Positions 1-8,378 of a DNA stretch of 64,000 nucleotides are shown piece after piece. Position 1 is the stretch's first letter, and each line of letters begins with the position of its first letter. Below the pieces are notes generated by a model. It did not search any database, was not told the DNA's origin, and saw only the letters and a list, made by a program, of their open reading frames with translations. The DNA lies in assembly GCF_014656215.1 (NCBI RefSeq), contig NZ_BNBZ01000004.1, forward strand, positions 310,001-374,000, written 5' to 3'. Origin of the DNA: Streptomyces zaomyceticus. GTDB lineage: Bacteria; Actinomycetota; Actinomycetes; Streptomycetales; Streptomycetaceae. Position numbers and translations under genes: made by a program.

Positions 1-172
1 GCTCCGCCGTCGCGTACGACACGCCGTCGACCACGAACGGGGCCGGCCACCACTGGCTGAGACAGCTCGCCGAGAGACGCCCGTCCGGGTGCGGTCGATG
101 CCCCCAGAAGTGCAGCCACTTCACCGTGTCACCCCTGTTGACCTGCTGTGTCAGGGCCTCGATCTCGCTCAT
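1..172 (-). CDS. NADAR family protein, N-terminal part (runs off the window)
   Basis: The first 172 bases, read on the minus strand from an ATG at 172, stay open to the window edge (57 codons). The peptide begins MSEIEALTQQVNRGD and contains WLHFWGHRP, then CLSQWWPAPF and VDGVSYATAE. This is the usual N-terminal pattern of NADAR (DUF1768) proteins, where F-W-G-H and S-Q-W-x-x-x-P-F are conserved. The family includes N-glycosidases acting on riboflavin-pathway intermediates and ADP-ribose-type substrates; the substrate here cannot be told. No strong ribosome site precedes the ATG. It is divergent from the polyamine operon. Family assignment comes from recognised motifs only, because the C-terminal half lies outside the window. 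Confidence 0.75.
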   Translation of the reverse strand, partial: MSEIEALTQQVNRGDTVKWLHFWGHRPHPDGRLSASCLSQWWPAPFVVDGVSYATAE

Positions 173-266
173 GCATGCGAGTGTGGCATCCGCCACGGAC
201 ACTCCGTACGGAGATTTTCCGGGCGCCTCGACACATGGTCGACCGATTCCGTCGCGTAACCAAAAG

Positions 267-311
267 GCAACAACGGAATCACTTGTTGGCCCACTGTCGT
301 CATGTCAGGAT
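267..311 (+). promoter_or_regulatory. Candidate promoter and operator of the polyamine operon
   Basis: TTGTTG at 283-288 and CAGGAT at 306-311 are 17 bases apart and fit a housekeeping-sigma promoter of Streptomyces type (TTGNNN, TAGGAT-like). An AACAA...TTGTT inverted pair overlaps the -35 region. Placement 37 bases before the ATG at 348 fits. This rests on pattern matching alone. Confidence 0.35.
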
Positions 312-347
312 CGGCACTCAAATCGAGCTGGAACAACGGAGAGCGTC

Positions 348-1862
348 ATGGGCAACCGCTTCCAGGTGACGGACCGCTTCGCGGACGGCGCACAGTACAT
401 CGGCGGGCGGCTCCGCGCCGGAACCTCCGGCCAGGAACACAGCGTGATCGACCCGGCGACCGGAAAGAGCGTGTACACCTACACGCTCGCCTCCACCGCC
501 GACGTCGACGAGGCCGTCGCCGCCGCCAAGGCCGCCTTCCCCGGCTGGTCGGGCGCCACCCCGGGCGAGCGCTCCGACGCCCTCCACCGCTTCGCCGGTG
601 TCCTGGCCGAGTGGGCGGAGGACTTCGCGCGCGTCGAGTCCCTCCAGTGCGGCAAGCCGCTCAAGCTCACCACCGAGTTCGACGTACCGGGCACCGTCGA
701 CAACGCCGCCTTCTTCGCGGGCGCGGCCCGTCACCTCCAGGGCCAGTCGGCCGGCGAGTACAGCGGCGACCACACCTCGTACGTCCGGCGCGAGCCGATC
801 GGCGTCGTCGGCTCCATCGCCCCCTGGAACTACCCGCTCCAGATGGCCGCCTGGAAGATCCTCCCGGCCGTCGCCGCCGGCAACACGATCGTCCTCAAGC
901 CCGCCGAGCTCACCCCGCTGACCTCCCTGATGTTCGCGCAGGCGGCGAAGGAGGCCGGCATCCCCGACGGTGTCGTCAACATCGTCAACGGCGCCGGGAA
1001 GACCGTCGGCGAACACCTCGTCGGTCACCCCGACGTCGTCATGACCTCCTTCACCGGCTCCACCCCCGTCGGCAAGCGGGTCGCCGAGATCGCCACCGCC
1101 ACCGTGAAGCGCCTCCACCTCGAACTCGGCGGCAAGGCACCCTTCGTCGTCTTCGACGACGCCGACCTGGAGGCCGCCGCCCACGGCGCCGTCGCCGCCT
1201 CCCTCATCAACAGCGGCCAGGACTGCACCGCGGCCACCCGCGCCTACATCCAGCGCCCGCTCTTCGACGCCTTCGTCGCGCGCGTCGCCGAGCTGATGGA
1301 GACCGTCCGGCTCGGCGACCCCTTCGCGCCGACCACCGACCTCGGCCCGCTGATCAGCCACGCCCAGCGCGACCGGGTCGCCGGTTTCGTCGACCGGGCC
1401 CGCGGCTACGCCACCGTCGTCACCGGCGGCGAAGCCCCTGGCGGAGAGCTCGCGGACGGTGCGTACTATCGTCCGACCCTGATCACCGGCGCCGCCCAGG
1501 ACAGCGAGGTCGTGCAGTCGGAGATCTTCGGCCCGGTGCTGGTGGCCCTGCCCTTCGACAGCGACGACGAGGGCATCCGGCTCGCCAACGACACCCCGTA
1601 CGGCCTGGCCGCCTCGGCCTGGAGCCGGGACGTCTACCGGGCCAACCGCGCCACCCGCGAGATCAAGGCCGGCTGCGTCTGGGTCAACGACCACATCCCG
1701 ATCATCAGCGAGATGCCCCACGGCGGCACCAAGGCCTCGGGCTACGGGAAGGACATGTCGGCCTACTCCTTCGAGGAGTACACGCAGGTCAAGCACGTGA
1801 TGTACGACAACACCGCGGTCGCCGCGAAGGACTGGCACCGCACGATCTTCGGGGACCGATAG
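348..1862 (+). CDS. Gamma-aminobutyraldehyde dehydrogenase (NAD-dependent ALDH family)
   Basis: A 504-aa aldehyde dehydrogenase. The ATG at 348 is preferred over upstream starts because GGAGAG lies just before it and family similarity begins there (MGNRFQVTDRFADG). Visible family landmarks are APWNYPLQ, KPAELTPL, the nucleotide-binding turn FTGSTPVGK, the general-base Glu in LELGGKAP and the catalytic Cys in GQDCTAATR. Length is normal. Known relatives (PuuC/PatD/betaine aldehyde dehydrogenase) oxidise 4-aminobutyraldehyde or similar amino-aldehydes to GABA. The substrate assignment comes from context: the next five genes are a polyamine importer and a PuuB-like oxidase on the same strand, so the cytosolic product would be GABA. 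Betaine aldehyde is the main alternative substrate. Confidence 0.85.
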   Translation: MGNRFQVTDRFADGAQYIGGRLRAGTSGQEHSVIDPATGKSVYTYTLASTADVDEAVAAAKAAFPGWSGATPGERSDALHRFAGVLAEWAEDFARVESLQCGKPLKLTTEFDVPGTVDNAAFFAGAARHLQGQSAGEYSGDHTSYVRREPIGVVGSIAPWNYPLQMAAWKILPAVAAGNTIVLKPAELTPLTSLMFAQAAKEAGIPDGVVNIVNGAGKTVGEHLVGHPDVVMTSFTGSTPVGKRVAEIATATVKRLHLELGGKAPFVVFDDADLEAAAHGAVAASLINSGQDCTAATRAYIQRPLFDAFVARVAELMETVRLGDPFAPTTDLGPLISHAQRDRVAGFVDRARGYATVVTGGEAPGGELADGAYYRPTLITGAAQDSEVVQSEIFGPVLVALPFDSDDEGIRLANDTPYGLAASAWSRDVYRANRATREIKAGCVWVNDHIPIISEMPHGGTKASGYGKDMSAYSFEEYTQVKHVMYDNTAVAAKDWHRTIFGDR

Positions 1863-1912
1863 TCACTCGCCGCCGGACCGGGCGGCGCAACCATCCCGAA
1901 AGGGCACAGCGC

Positions 1913-3160
1913 ATGGAGCAGTACGAGCCCGACAGCCTCTCCGCCGCGCAGACGGCGGCGATACGTCGCAGCCTGACGAGCGGCCGGGGCGCCCTCACCC
2001 GCCGTTCGATGCTGCGCGCGGGCGGCGTGGGCGCGCTCACCGTCGGAGGCCTCGCGTCCCTGAGCGCCTGCGGCATCCCGCCGGCCAAGCGGGAGGGCCA
2101 GGGGCCCGCCTCCACGGACGTCTCGGCCAAGGAGAAGAGCCTCTCCTTCTCCAACTGGACCGAGTACATGGACGTCAGCGAGGACGAGAAGTCCCGCCCG
2201 ACCCTGGAGGCGTTCACCAGGCGCACCGGGATCAAGGTCAAGTACACCGAGGACATCAACGACAACGTCGAGTTCTTCGGCAAGGTCAAGCCGCAGCTCG
2301 CGGCCGGCCAGGACACCGGTCGTGACCTGATATGCGTCACCGACTGGCTCGCCGCCCGCATCATCCGGCTCGGCTGGGCGCAGAAGCTCGACGCCTCGAA
2401 CCTCCCCCACGCGTACGCGAACCTCTCCGCCCAGTTCCGCAGCCCCGACTGGGACCCGGGCCGCGCCTACTCGTACCCGTGGACGGGCATATCCACCGTC
2501 ATCGCGTACAACATCAAGGCGACCGGCGGGAAGAAGGTCGACTCGGTCACCCAGCTCCTGGACGACCCCTCGCTCAAGGGCCGGGTCGGCTTCCTCACCG
2601 AGATGCGCGACTCCGTCGGCATGACCCTGCTCGACATGGGCAAGGACCCGGGGAAGTTCACCGACGCCGACTACGACGCGGCGATCGGACGCCTCCAGAA
2701 GGGCGTCGACAAGAAGCAGATCCGCCGCTTCACCGGCAACGACTACACCTCCGACCTGGACAAGGGCGACATCGCCGCCTGCCTCGCCTGGGCCGGCGAC
2801 ATCATCCAGCTCCAGGCGGACAACCCGGACATCAGGTTCTCCATCCCGTCCGCCGGCTACATCACCTCCAGCGACAACCTGCTCGTTCCCGCCCAGGCCC
2901 GGCACAAGACGAACGCCGAGCGGCTGATCGACCACTACTACGAGCTTCCCGTCGCCGCCCAGCTCGCCGCGTACATCAACTACGTCTGTCCCGTCGACGG
3001 GGTGAAGGACGAGCTCGCCAAGATCGACCCCGAGCTCGCGAACAACACGCTGATCCTCCCGGACAAGGCCATGGCCAAGAAGTCGCGCGCCTTCCGCTCG
3101 CTCACCAGCGCGGAGGAGACGGCGTACGAGGAGAAGTTCGCCAAGCTCATCGGCGCCTGA
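1913..3160 (+). CDS. potD: Polyamine ABC transporter substrate-binding lipoprotein (PotD/PotF-like)
   Basis: A 415-aa extracytoplasmic solute-binding protein. The N-terminus has a twin-arginine-like stretch TRRSMLRAGG, a hydrophobic segment and a lipobox ending LSAC, so it is probably a Tat-exported lipoprotein anchored outside the membrane. The mature part contains LSFSNWTEYMD and a bacterial binding-protein fold pattern of the spermidine/putrescine group (SBP_bac_8 type), including a YPWTGISTVIAYN segment. It starts 50 bases after the dehydrogenase stop and is followed 44 bases later by the ATPase gene, so it belongs to the importer operon. Ligand specificity, putrescine or spermidine, cannot be settled from sequence. 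Confidence 0.9.
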   Translation: MEQYEPDSLSAAQTAAIRRSLTSGRGALTRRSMLRAGGVGALTVGGLASLSACGIPPAKREGQGPASTDVSAKEKSLSFSNWTEYMDVSEDEKSRPTLEAFTRRTGIKVKYTEDINDNVEFFGKVKPQLAAGQDTGRDLICVTDWLAARIIRLGWAQKLDASNLPHAYANLSAQFRSPDWDPGRAYSYPWTGISTVIAYNIKATGGKKVDSVTQLLDDPSLKGRVGFLTEMRDSVGMTLLDMGKDPGKFTDADYDAAIGRLQKGVDKKQIRRFTGNDYTSDLDKGDIAACLAWAGDIIQLQADNPDIRFSIPSAGYITSSDNLLVPAQARHKTNAERLIDHYYELPVAAQLAAYINYVCPVDGVKDELAKIDPELANNTLILPDKAMAKKSRAFRSLTSAEETAYEEKFAKLIGA

Positions 3161-3204
3161 GGCCCACGTCGTCCACCTCTCTCACTCCCCCGGGACCACA
3201 ACCC

Positions 3205-4383
3205 ATGACTGACAAGACCGCTCACACCGGAAAGAACCCTGGCGGAGGCGACGTCCGTCTCACCGGGATCAGCAAGTCCTACGGATCCTTCACCGCCGTC
3301 CACCCGCTGGACCTGACCGTCCCGCAGGGCTCCTTCTTCGCCCTCCTCGGCGCCTCCGGCTGCGGCAAGACCACCACCCTGCGGATGATCGCGGGCCTGG
3401 AGGACCCCAGCACCGGCACCGTCTTCCTCGGCGACAAGGACGTCACCGACCTCCCGCCGTACAAGCGGCCGGTCAACACCGTCTTCCAGTCCTACGCGCT
3501 CTTCCCGCACATGGACATCACCGAGAACATCGCCTTCGGCCTGCGCCGCCGCGGCATCAAGTCGGTGAAGAAGCAGGTCGACGACATGCTGGAGCTCGTC
3601 CAGCTCGGCGACAAGGCCCGGCACAAGCCGCACCAGCTCTCCGGCGGCCAGCAGCAGCGCGTCGCCGTGGCCCGCGCCCTCATCAACCACCCGCAGGTGC
3701 TGCTCCTCGACGAGCCGCTCGGCGCCCTCGACCTCAAGCTGCGCCGCCAGATGCAGCTGGAGCTCAAGCGGATCCAGACCGAGGTCGGCATCACCTTCGT
3801 GCACGTCACCCACGACCAGGAGGAGGCCATGACGATGGCCGACCAGGTCGCGGTGATGAACGGCGGCCGGGTCGAGCAGCTCGGCGCCCCCGCCGACCTG
3901 TACGAGAACCCGCAGACCACGTTCGTCGCCAACTTCCTCGGCACCTCCAACCTCATCGAGGCCGAGGTCCTGGAGACGGGCTCCGGAGGCTCGGACGTCC
4001 TGGTCACCGCGGGCGGCGGAAAGCTCCGCGTACCCGGCGACCGCTGTACCTCCGCCGTCCGCCAGGGCGGAAAGGTACTCGTGGGCGTCCGCCCCGAGAA
4101 GATCTCGCTGACGCACAAGGACGACGCGGGCTCGATAGCCGACGGCCGCAACCGGGTCACCGGCCGGATCGCCGACTCCTCGTTCATCGGTGTCTCCACC
4201 CAGTACGTGGTGAACAGCCCGGCCGGGGCCGAACTCCAGGTGTACGAGCAGAACATCGAGCGCGACACCCGGCTGGTCCCCGGCGCCGAGGTGGTCCTGC
4301 ACTGGAACCCGGCGCACACCTTCGGGCTCGACGCAGCCCAGGACATCGACGCGGGCGTGGAGACGGTGGAGGACGCCGGATGA
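3205..4383 (+). CDS. potA: Polyamine ABC transporter ATP-binding protein (PotA-like)
   Basis: A 392-aa ABC ATPase that powers the importer on the inner face of the membrane. Seen in order: Walker A GASGCGKTTT near residue 50, Q-loop in NTVFQSYALFPH, signature LSGGQQQR, Walker B VLLLDEPLGALD, and the switch His in VHVTHDQEEAM. The C-terminal third resembles the TOBE-type regulatory domain usual for PotA/CysA-type ATPases (VGVRPEKISL). The stop overlaps the start of the first permease by four bases (ATGA), which implies translational coupling. Confidence 0.92.
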   Translation: MTDKTAHTGKNPGGGDVRLTGISKSYGSFTAVHPLDLTVPQGSFFALLGASGCGKTTTLRMIAGLEDPSTGTVFLGDKDVTDLPPYKRPVNTVFQSYALFPHMDITENIAFGLRRRGIKSVKKQVDDMLELVQLGDKARHKPHQLSGGQQQRVAVARALINHPQVLLLDEPLGALDLKLRRQMQLELKRIQTEVGITFVHVTHDQEEAMTMADQVAVMNGGRVEQLGAPADLYENPQTTFVANFLGTSNLIEAEVLETGSGGSDVLVTAGGGKLRVPGDRCTSAVRQGGKVLVGVRPEKISLTHKDDAGSIADGRNRVTGRIADSSFIGVSTQYVVNSPAGAELQVYEQNIERDTRLVPGAEVVLHWNPAHTFGLDAAQDIDAGVETVEDAG

Positions 4384-5312
4384 GCGCCCCGACCCTCACG
4401 AAGGAGGAGGCGGCACCGGTCGAGGAACCGGTGCTGCGCAAGCCCTCCACCCGCAAGCGGCTCGTCCCCTACTGGCTGCTGCTGCCCGGCATCATCTGGC
4501 TGCTGGTCTTCTTCGCGCTGCCGCTGGTCTACCAGGCCTCGACCTCGGTGCAGACCGGCTCCCTCGAAGCGGGCTTCCAGGTCACCTGGCACTTCCAGAC
4601 CTACTGGGACGCCTTCCTCGAGTACTGGCCGCAGTTCGTCCGCTCCCTGCTCTACGCCGGGACCGCGACCCTGCTCTGCCTGCTGCTCGGCTACCCGCTC
4701 GCCTATCTGATCGCCTTCAAGGCCGGCCGCTGGCGCAACCTGCTCCTCGTCCTCGTCATCGCGCCCTTCTTCACCAGCTTCCTCATCCGGACGCTGGCGT
4801 GGAAGACGATCCTCGCGGACGACAGCCTCGTCGTCGACGCGCTGAACGCGCTGCACGTCCTCGACGTGACCAGCTGGATCGGCTGGACCGAGGGCGACCG
4901 CGTCCTCGCCACCCCGATGGCGGTCGTCTGCGGTCTCACGTACAACTTCCTGCCCTTCATGATCCTGCCCCTCTACACCTCCCTGGAGAGGATCGACGGC
5001 CGGCTCCACGAGGCCGCGCAGGACCTGTACGCCTCCCCGGCGACCACCTTCCGCAAGGTGACCTTCCCGCTGTCGATGCCCGGCGTCGTCTCCGGCACCC
5101 TGCTCACCTTCATCCCGGCGAGCGGCGACTACGTCAACGCCGAACTGCTCGGCTCCACCGACACCAAGATGGTCGGCAACGTCATCCAGTCGCAGTTCCT
5201 GCGCGTCCTCGACTACCCGACGGCGGCCGCGCTCTCCTTCATCCTCATGGCGATCGTCCTTGCCATGGTCACCGTCTACATCCGCCGTGCCGGAACGGAG
5301 GACCTGGTCTGA
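4380..5312 (+). CDS. potB: Polyamine ABC transporter permease 1 (PotB-like)
   Basis: A 310-aa integral membrane permease. After a charged N-terminus (PSTRKRLVPYWLLLPG) it has about six hydrophobic segments. It contains the EAA-type cytoplasmic loop HEAAQDLYASPATTFRKVTF that contacts the ATPase. Start and stop overlap both neighbours (ATGA at 4380, and one base at 5312), so it is translated as part of the pot operon. It would pair with the following permease to form the membrane channel. Family assignment (PotB/PotH type) is clear; substrate follows from the operon. Confidence 0.9.
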   Translation: MSAPTLTKEEAAPVEEPVLRKPSTRKRLVPYWLLLPGIIWLLVFFALPLVYQASTSVQTGSLEAGFQVTWHFQTYWDAFLEYWPQFVRSLLYAGTATLLCLLLGYPLAYLIAFKAGRWRNLLLVLVIAPFFTSFLIRTLAWKTILADDSLVVDALNALHVLDVTSWIGWTEGDRVLATPMAVVCGLTYNFLPFMILPLYTSLERIDGRLHEAAQDLYASPATTFRKVTFPLSMPGVVSGTLLTFIPASGDYVNAELLGSTDTKMVGNVIQSQFLRVLDYPTAAALSFILMAIVLAMVTVYIRRAGTEDLV

Positions 5313-6106
5313 TGCGCTGGATACGACGCAACCTCGTCGTCATCGCGGGCCTGCTGACGCTCGCGTACATGATCCTGCCGAACCTCGTCGTCATGGCGTT
5401 CTCCTTCAACAAGCCGAAGGGCCGCTTCAACTACTCCTGGCAGGAGTTCTCCCTCGACGCCTGGAAGGACCCCTGCGGCGTCGCCGACATGTGCGAGTCG
5501 CTCTCCCTCTCGCTCCAGCTCGCCGCCTGGGCCACCGTCGGCGCCGTCGTCCTCGGCACGATGATCGCCTTCGCGCTCGTCCGCTACCGCTTCCGGGCGC
5601 GCGGTGCGATCAACTCGCTGATCTTCCTGCCGATGGCGATGCCCGAGGTCGTCATGGCCGCCTCCCTGCTCACCCTCTTCCTCAACATGGGGATCGAGCT
5701 GGGCTTCTGGACGGTCCTGATCGCCCACATCATGTTCTGTCTGTCGTTCGTCGTGACGGCGGTCAAGGCCCGGGTCATGTCCATGGACCCGCGCCTGGAG
5801 GAGGCCGCGCGCGACCTCTACGCGGGCCCGGCGCAGACCTTCCTGCGGGTGACCCTGCCGATCGCCGCGCCCGGCATCGCCGCCGGCGCCCTGCTCGCCT
5901 TCGCGCTCTCGTTCGACGACTTCATCATCACCAACTTCAACGCGGGCTCCACCGTCACCTTCCCCATGTTCGTCTGGGGCTCGGCGCAGCGAGGAACCCC
6001 CGTTCAGATCAACGTCATCGGCACCGCGATGTTCGCCCTTGCGGTACTGGTGGTCGTAGCCGGGCAAATTATTACGAACCGGCGCAAGAAAACAGCAACA
6101 GCCTGA
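5312..6106 (+). CDS. potC: Polyamine ABC transporter permease 2 (PotC-like)
   Basis: A 264-aa membrane permease starting within the TGATG junction at 5310-5314. Hydrophobic segments include LVVIAGLLTLAYMILPNLVV at the N-terminus. The EAA loop is EEAARDLYAGPAQTFLRVTL, followed by PIAAPGIAAGALLAFALSFDD, the usual PotC/PotI ending. It completes the importer with the preceding binding protein, ATPase and permease. A small CGVADMCES insertion with two cysteines follows the first segment, which I do not recognise as a family feature. Confidence 0.9.
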   Translation: MRWIRRNLVVIAGLLTLAYMILPNLVVMAFSFNKPKGRFNYSWQEFSLDAWKDPCGVADMCESLSLSLQLAAWATVGAVVLGTMIAFALVRYRFRARGAINSLIFLPMAMPEVVMAASLLTLFLNMGIELGFWTVLIAHIMFCLSFVVTAVKARVMSMDPRLEEAARDLYAGPAQTFLRVTLPIAAPGIAAGALLAFALSFDDFIITNFNAGSTVTFPMFVWGSAQRGTPVQINVIGTAMFALAVLVVVAGQIITNRRKKTATA

Positions 6107-6143
6107 GCGGAAAGCAGCCCAGGCACCGAAGGAGTTGGAAACC

Positions 6144-7562
6144 ATGGCCCCAGTCGCCATGCGTCTCGCTGCACAATCTCTCTCCGACGCCCAGCCCGTC
6201 CCCTTCTGGCTGGAAGACCCCGGCAAGCCCGGCGCCCTGCCCGCCCTCACCGGCACCGAGAAGTGCGATCTCCTCGTCGTCGGCGGCGGCTACAGCGGAC
6301 TGTGGACCGCGCTCCTCGCCAAGGAGCGCGACCCCGCCCGGGATGTCGTACTGATCGAAGGCCGCGAGGTGGGCTGGGCCGCCTCGGGCCGCAACGGAGG
6401 CTTCTGCGCCGCCTCCCTCACCCACGGCTTCGGCAACGGGCTCGCCCGCTGGCCGGGCGAGCTGCCGAAGCTGGAGGAGCTCGGCGAGCGCAACCTCGAC
6501 GCCATCGAGGAGGCGGTCGCCCGCTACTCCCTGGACTGCGACTTCGAGCGCACCGGCGAGATCGACGTGGCCACCGAGCCGTACCAGCTCGACGAACTCC
6601 ACGAGATGTACGAGGAGATCGACCGGCTCGGTCTCGCGGACGGCCTCGAACTCCTCGACCGGGACGCGGTCCGCTCCGAGGTCGACTCGCCGACCTTCCT
6701 CGGCGGCCTCTGGGACCGGCGCGGCGTCGCCATGCTCAACCCCGCCAAGCTGGCCTGGGGCCTGAAGCGGGCCTGCCAGGACCTGGGCGTCCGGATCTTC
6801 GAGAACACCCCCGGGCTCGAACTGGTCAACGCCGGCGCCGGCGTGGGCGTACGCACCCCGTACGGCAGGGTCCTCGCCCGTCGGGTCGCGCTCGGCACCA
6901 ACGTCTTCCCGTCCCTGGTCAAGCGCGTCCGGTCGTACACCGTCCCGGTCTACGACTACGCCCTGATGACCGAGCCGCTCAGCCCCGAGCAGCTGGCCTC
7001 CGTCGGCTGGCGGAACCGGCAGGGACTCGGCGACTGCGCCAACCAGTTCCACTACTTCCGGATCACCGCCGACCACCGCATCCTCTGGGGCGGCTACGAC
7101 GCGATCTACCCCTTCGGCGGCAAGGTCAGCGCCGAGATGGACCACCGCCCGGAGACCTACCTCAAGCTCGCCGAGCAGTTCTTCCACTGCTTCCCGCAGC
7201 TGGAGGGGCTGCGCTTCAGCCATGCCTGGGGCGGCGCGATCGACACCTGCTCCCGCTTCTCGGCCTTCTTCGGTACGGCGTACCAGGGCAAGGTGGCGTA
7301 CGCGGCCGGGTTCACCGGCCTCGGCGTCGGCGCCACCCGCTTCGGCGGGGACGTGATGCTCGACCTGCTGGCGGGGGAGCGCACCGAGCGCACCGACCTG
7401 GAGATGGTCCGCCACAAGCCGCTTCCGTTCCCGCCCGAGCCGATCGCCTGGGCCGGTATCGGCATCACCAAGTGGGCGATGGCGCGCGCCGACGAGAACG
7501 GCGGCCGCCGCAATCTGTGGCTGAAGGCGATGGACCGGATGGGGCTCGGCTTCGACAGCTGA
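6144..7562 (+). CDS. FAD-dependent oxidoreductase, gamma-glutamylputrescine oxidase-like (PuuB)
   Basis: A 472-aa member of the DAO family. The ATG at 6144 is chosen because GAAGGAG at 6127-6133 is correctly spaced from it, whereas the in-frame TTG at 6135 is too close. The FAD-binding turn is LLVVGGGYSGLW near residue 40, followed by the adenosine-binding Glu in VVLIEGREVG. ASGRNGGFCAASLTHG is the characteristic segment of PuuB/OrdL-type enzymes, and the C-terminal FTGLGVGATRFGG also fits. Relatives oxidise gamma-glutamylputrescine or other amines to aldehydes. Placed last in the polyamine operon, it would generate the aldehyde used by the first gene. No glutamate-putrescine ligase gene is present in this window. 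Confidence 0.85.
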   Translation: MAPVAMRLAAQSLSDAQPVPFWLEDPGKPGALPALTGTEKCDLLVVGGGYSGLWTALLAKERDPARDVVLIEGREVGWAASGRNGGFCAASLTHGFGNGLARWPGELPKLEELGERNLDAIEEAVARYSLDCDFERTGEIDVATEPYQLDELHEMYEEIDRLGLADGLELLDRDAVRSEVDSPTFLGGLWDRRGVAMLNPAKLAWGLKRACQDLGVRIFENTPGLELVNAGAGVGVRTPYGRVLARRVALGTNVFPSLVKRVRSYTVPVYDYALMTEPLSPEQLASVGWRNRQGLGDCANQFHYFRITADHRILWGGYDAIYPFGGKVSAEMDHRPETYLKLAEQFFHCFPQLEGLRFSHAWGGAIDTCSRFSAFFGTAYQGKVAYAAGFTGLGVGATRFGGDVMLDLLAGERTERTDLEMVRHKPLPFPPEPIAWAGIGITKWAMARADENGGRRNLWLKAMDRMGLGFDS

Positions 7563-7707
7563 GACCCCGCAGGCCCGGGATGCGACCCACCAGGCCCATG
7601 ATGTGACCTACATCACAACCGATCGGTAGTTGAAACCGCGTAAGAGCGGCCGCCCGAATCGCTCTCTCCGTACGGACACCGTGTCCACACGGAAGGAGAC
7701 CGTTGCG

Positions 7708-8178
7708 ATGACTGGTACGGGGGCCTCGGGCGCCAAGAGCGCGGTGGAGTGGCTGGTTTCGGTCGCACCCGATCCCGACGCCTGCCGGTGGGAGTGGGAG
7801 CGCAACCCGCACGGGGTCGCGCTGCTGCCGGCCGGCAGGCGCTGGGACGTCCTGATCCTGCCGGCGGAGCTCGGCTACCCCACGCTCGACGTGCTGACCC
7901 GCCTGGTGGACCGGCCGGGCCCGGTCCTCGCCGACTTCGGCGACGCCCGGACGGGCTTCTTCGTCCCGCCGGGCACCGCGACCCGCTGGCTCGGCACCGG
8001 GGTGCGCGGCGCGGGCGCCGGGACCTGGATCGTCGTCCCGTACCCGGGCCGGGCGACCGGCGGGGTGCGCTGGCTGGTGGCGCCGGACGGCGTGGGCACC
8101 CTCACGGACGCGGCACTCCTGGAGATGGCGATGCACGAGGCGGCGGGACGTATCGGCCGGGCGGGAGGGGGGTCCTAG
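7708..8178 (+). CDS. Conserved hypothetical protein, 156 aa
   Basis: The ATG at 7708 is preceded by GGAAGGAG with a nine-base gap, a strong ribosome site, so this start is preferred over an upstream in-frame one. The protein has WLVSVAPDPDACRWEWERN, then WDVLILPAELGYPTLDVL and ADFGDARTGFFVPPGTA. I do not recognise a characterised domain; the pattern is faintly like the N-terminal domain of bifunctional primase-polymerases, but I would not assign it. There is no signal peptide or membrane segment. Its TAG stop lies inside the CTAG that flanks a MITE-like element, so the C-terminus (RAGGGS) may have been altered by that insertion. Confidence 0.75.
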   Translation: MTGTGASGAKSAVEWLVSVAPDPDACRWEWERNPHGVALLPAGRRWDVLILPAELGYPTLDVLTRLVDRPGPVLADFGDARTGFFVPPGTATRWLGTGVRGAGAGTWIVVPYPGRATGGVRWLVAPDGVGTLTDAALLEMAMHEAAGRIGRAGGGS

Positions 8179-8237
8179 GGGGTGTCCGGAAAGTCCCGCG
8201 TGGCTCGCGACGCCTGGCGCGACTTTCCGGACGCCCC
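8179..8237. mobile_element. 59-bp MITE-like hairpin with CTAG target duplication
   Basis: Terminal inverted repeats of 17 bases (8179-8195, GGGGTGTCCGGAAAGTC, against the complement of 8221-8237) differ at one position. The unit is bounded on both sides by CTAG (8175-8178 and 8238-8241), as a 4-bp target duplication would be. A second copy of one end lies at 16999-17015. The ends and CTAG target suggest a miniature derivative of an IS5-type element. No transposase is present. Confidence 0.65.
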
Positions 8238-8306
8238 CTAGGGAGGCGTGGTCCGTACGGTGGGCGGACCGGTCCGTCCGCCGTGCGGACGTCATGGGCA
8301 GAGGTC

Positions 8307-8335
8307 TTGACCACTCGATTGGTCTGGACCATGCT
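8307..8335 (+). promoter_or_regulatory. Chitinase promoter with DasR-type operator (dre)
   Basis: The dyad TGGTCTGGACCA at 8320-8331 matches the DasR responsive element core (TGGTCTAGACCA) in all but one base. TTGACC at 8307-8312 and CATGCT at 8330-8335 are 17 bases apart as possible -35 and -10 boxes, so the repressor would sit on the promoter. DasR is the GntR-family N-acetylglucosamine sensor that controls chitinase genes in Streptomyces. Confidence 0.7.
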
Positions 8336-8378
8336 GTGGCGCGCTCCCACCTCGATTCCCCCACCCCCGGAGGCAGTT

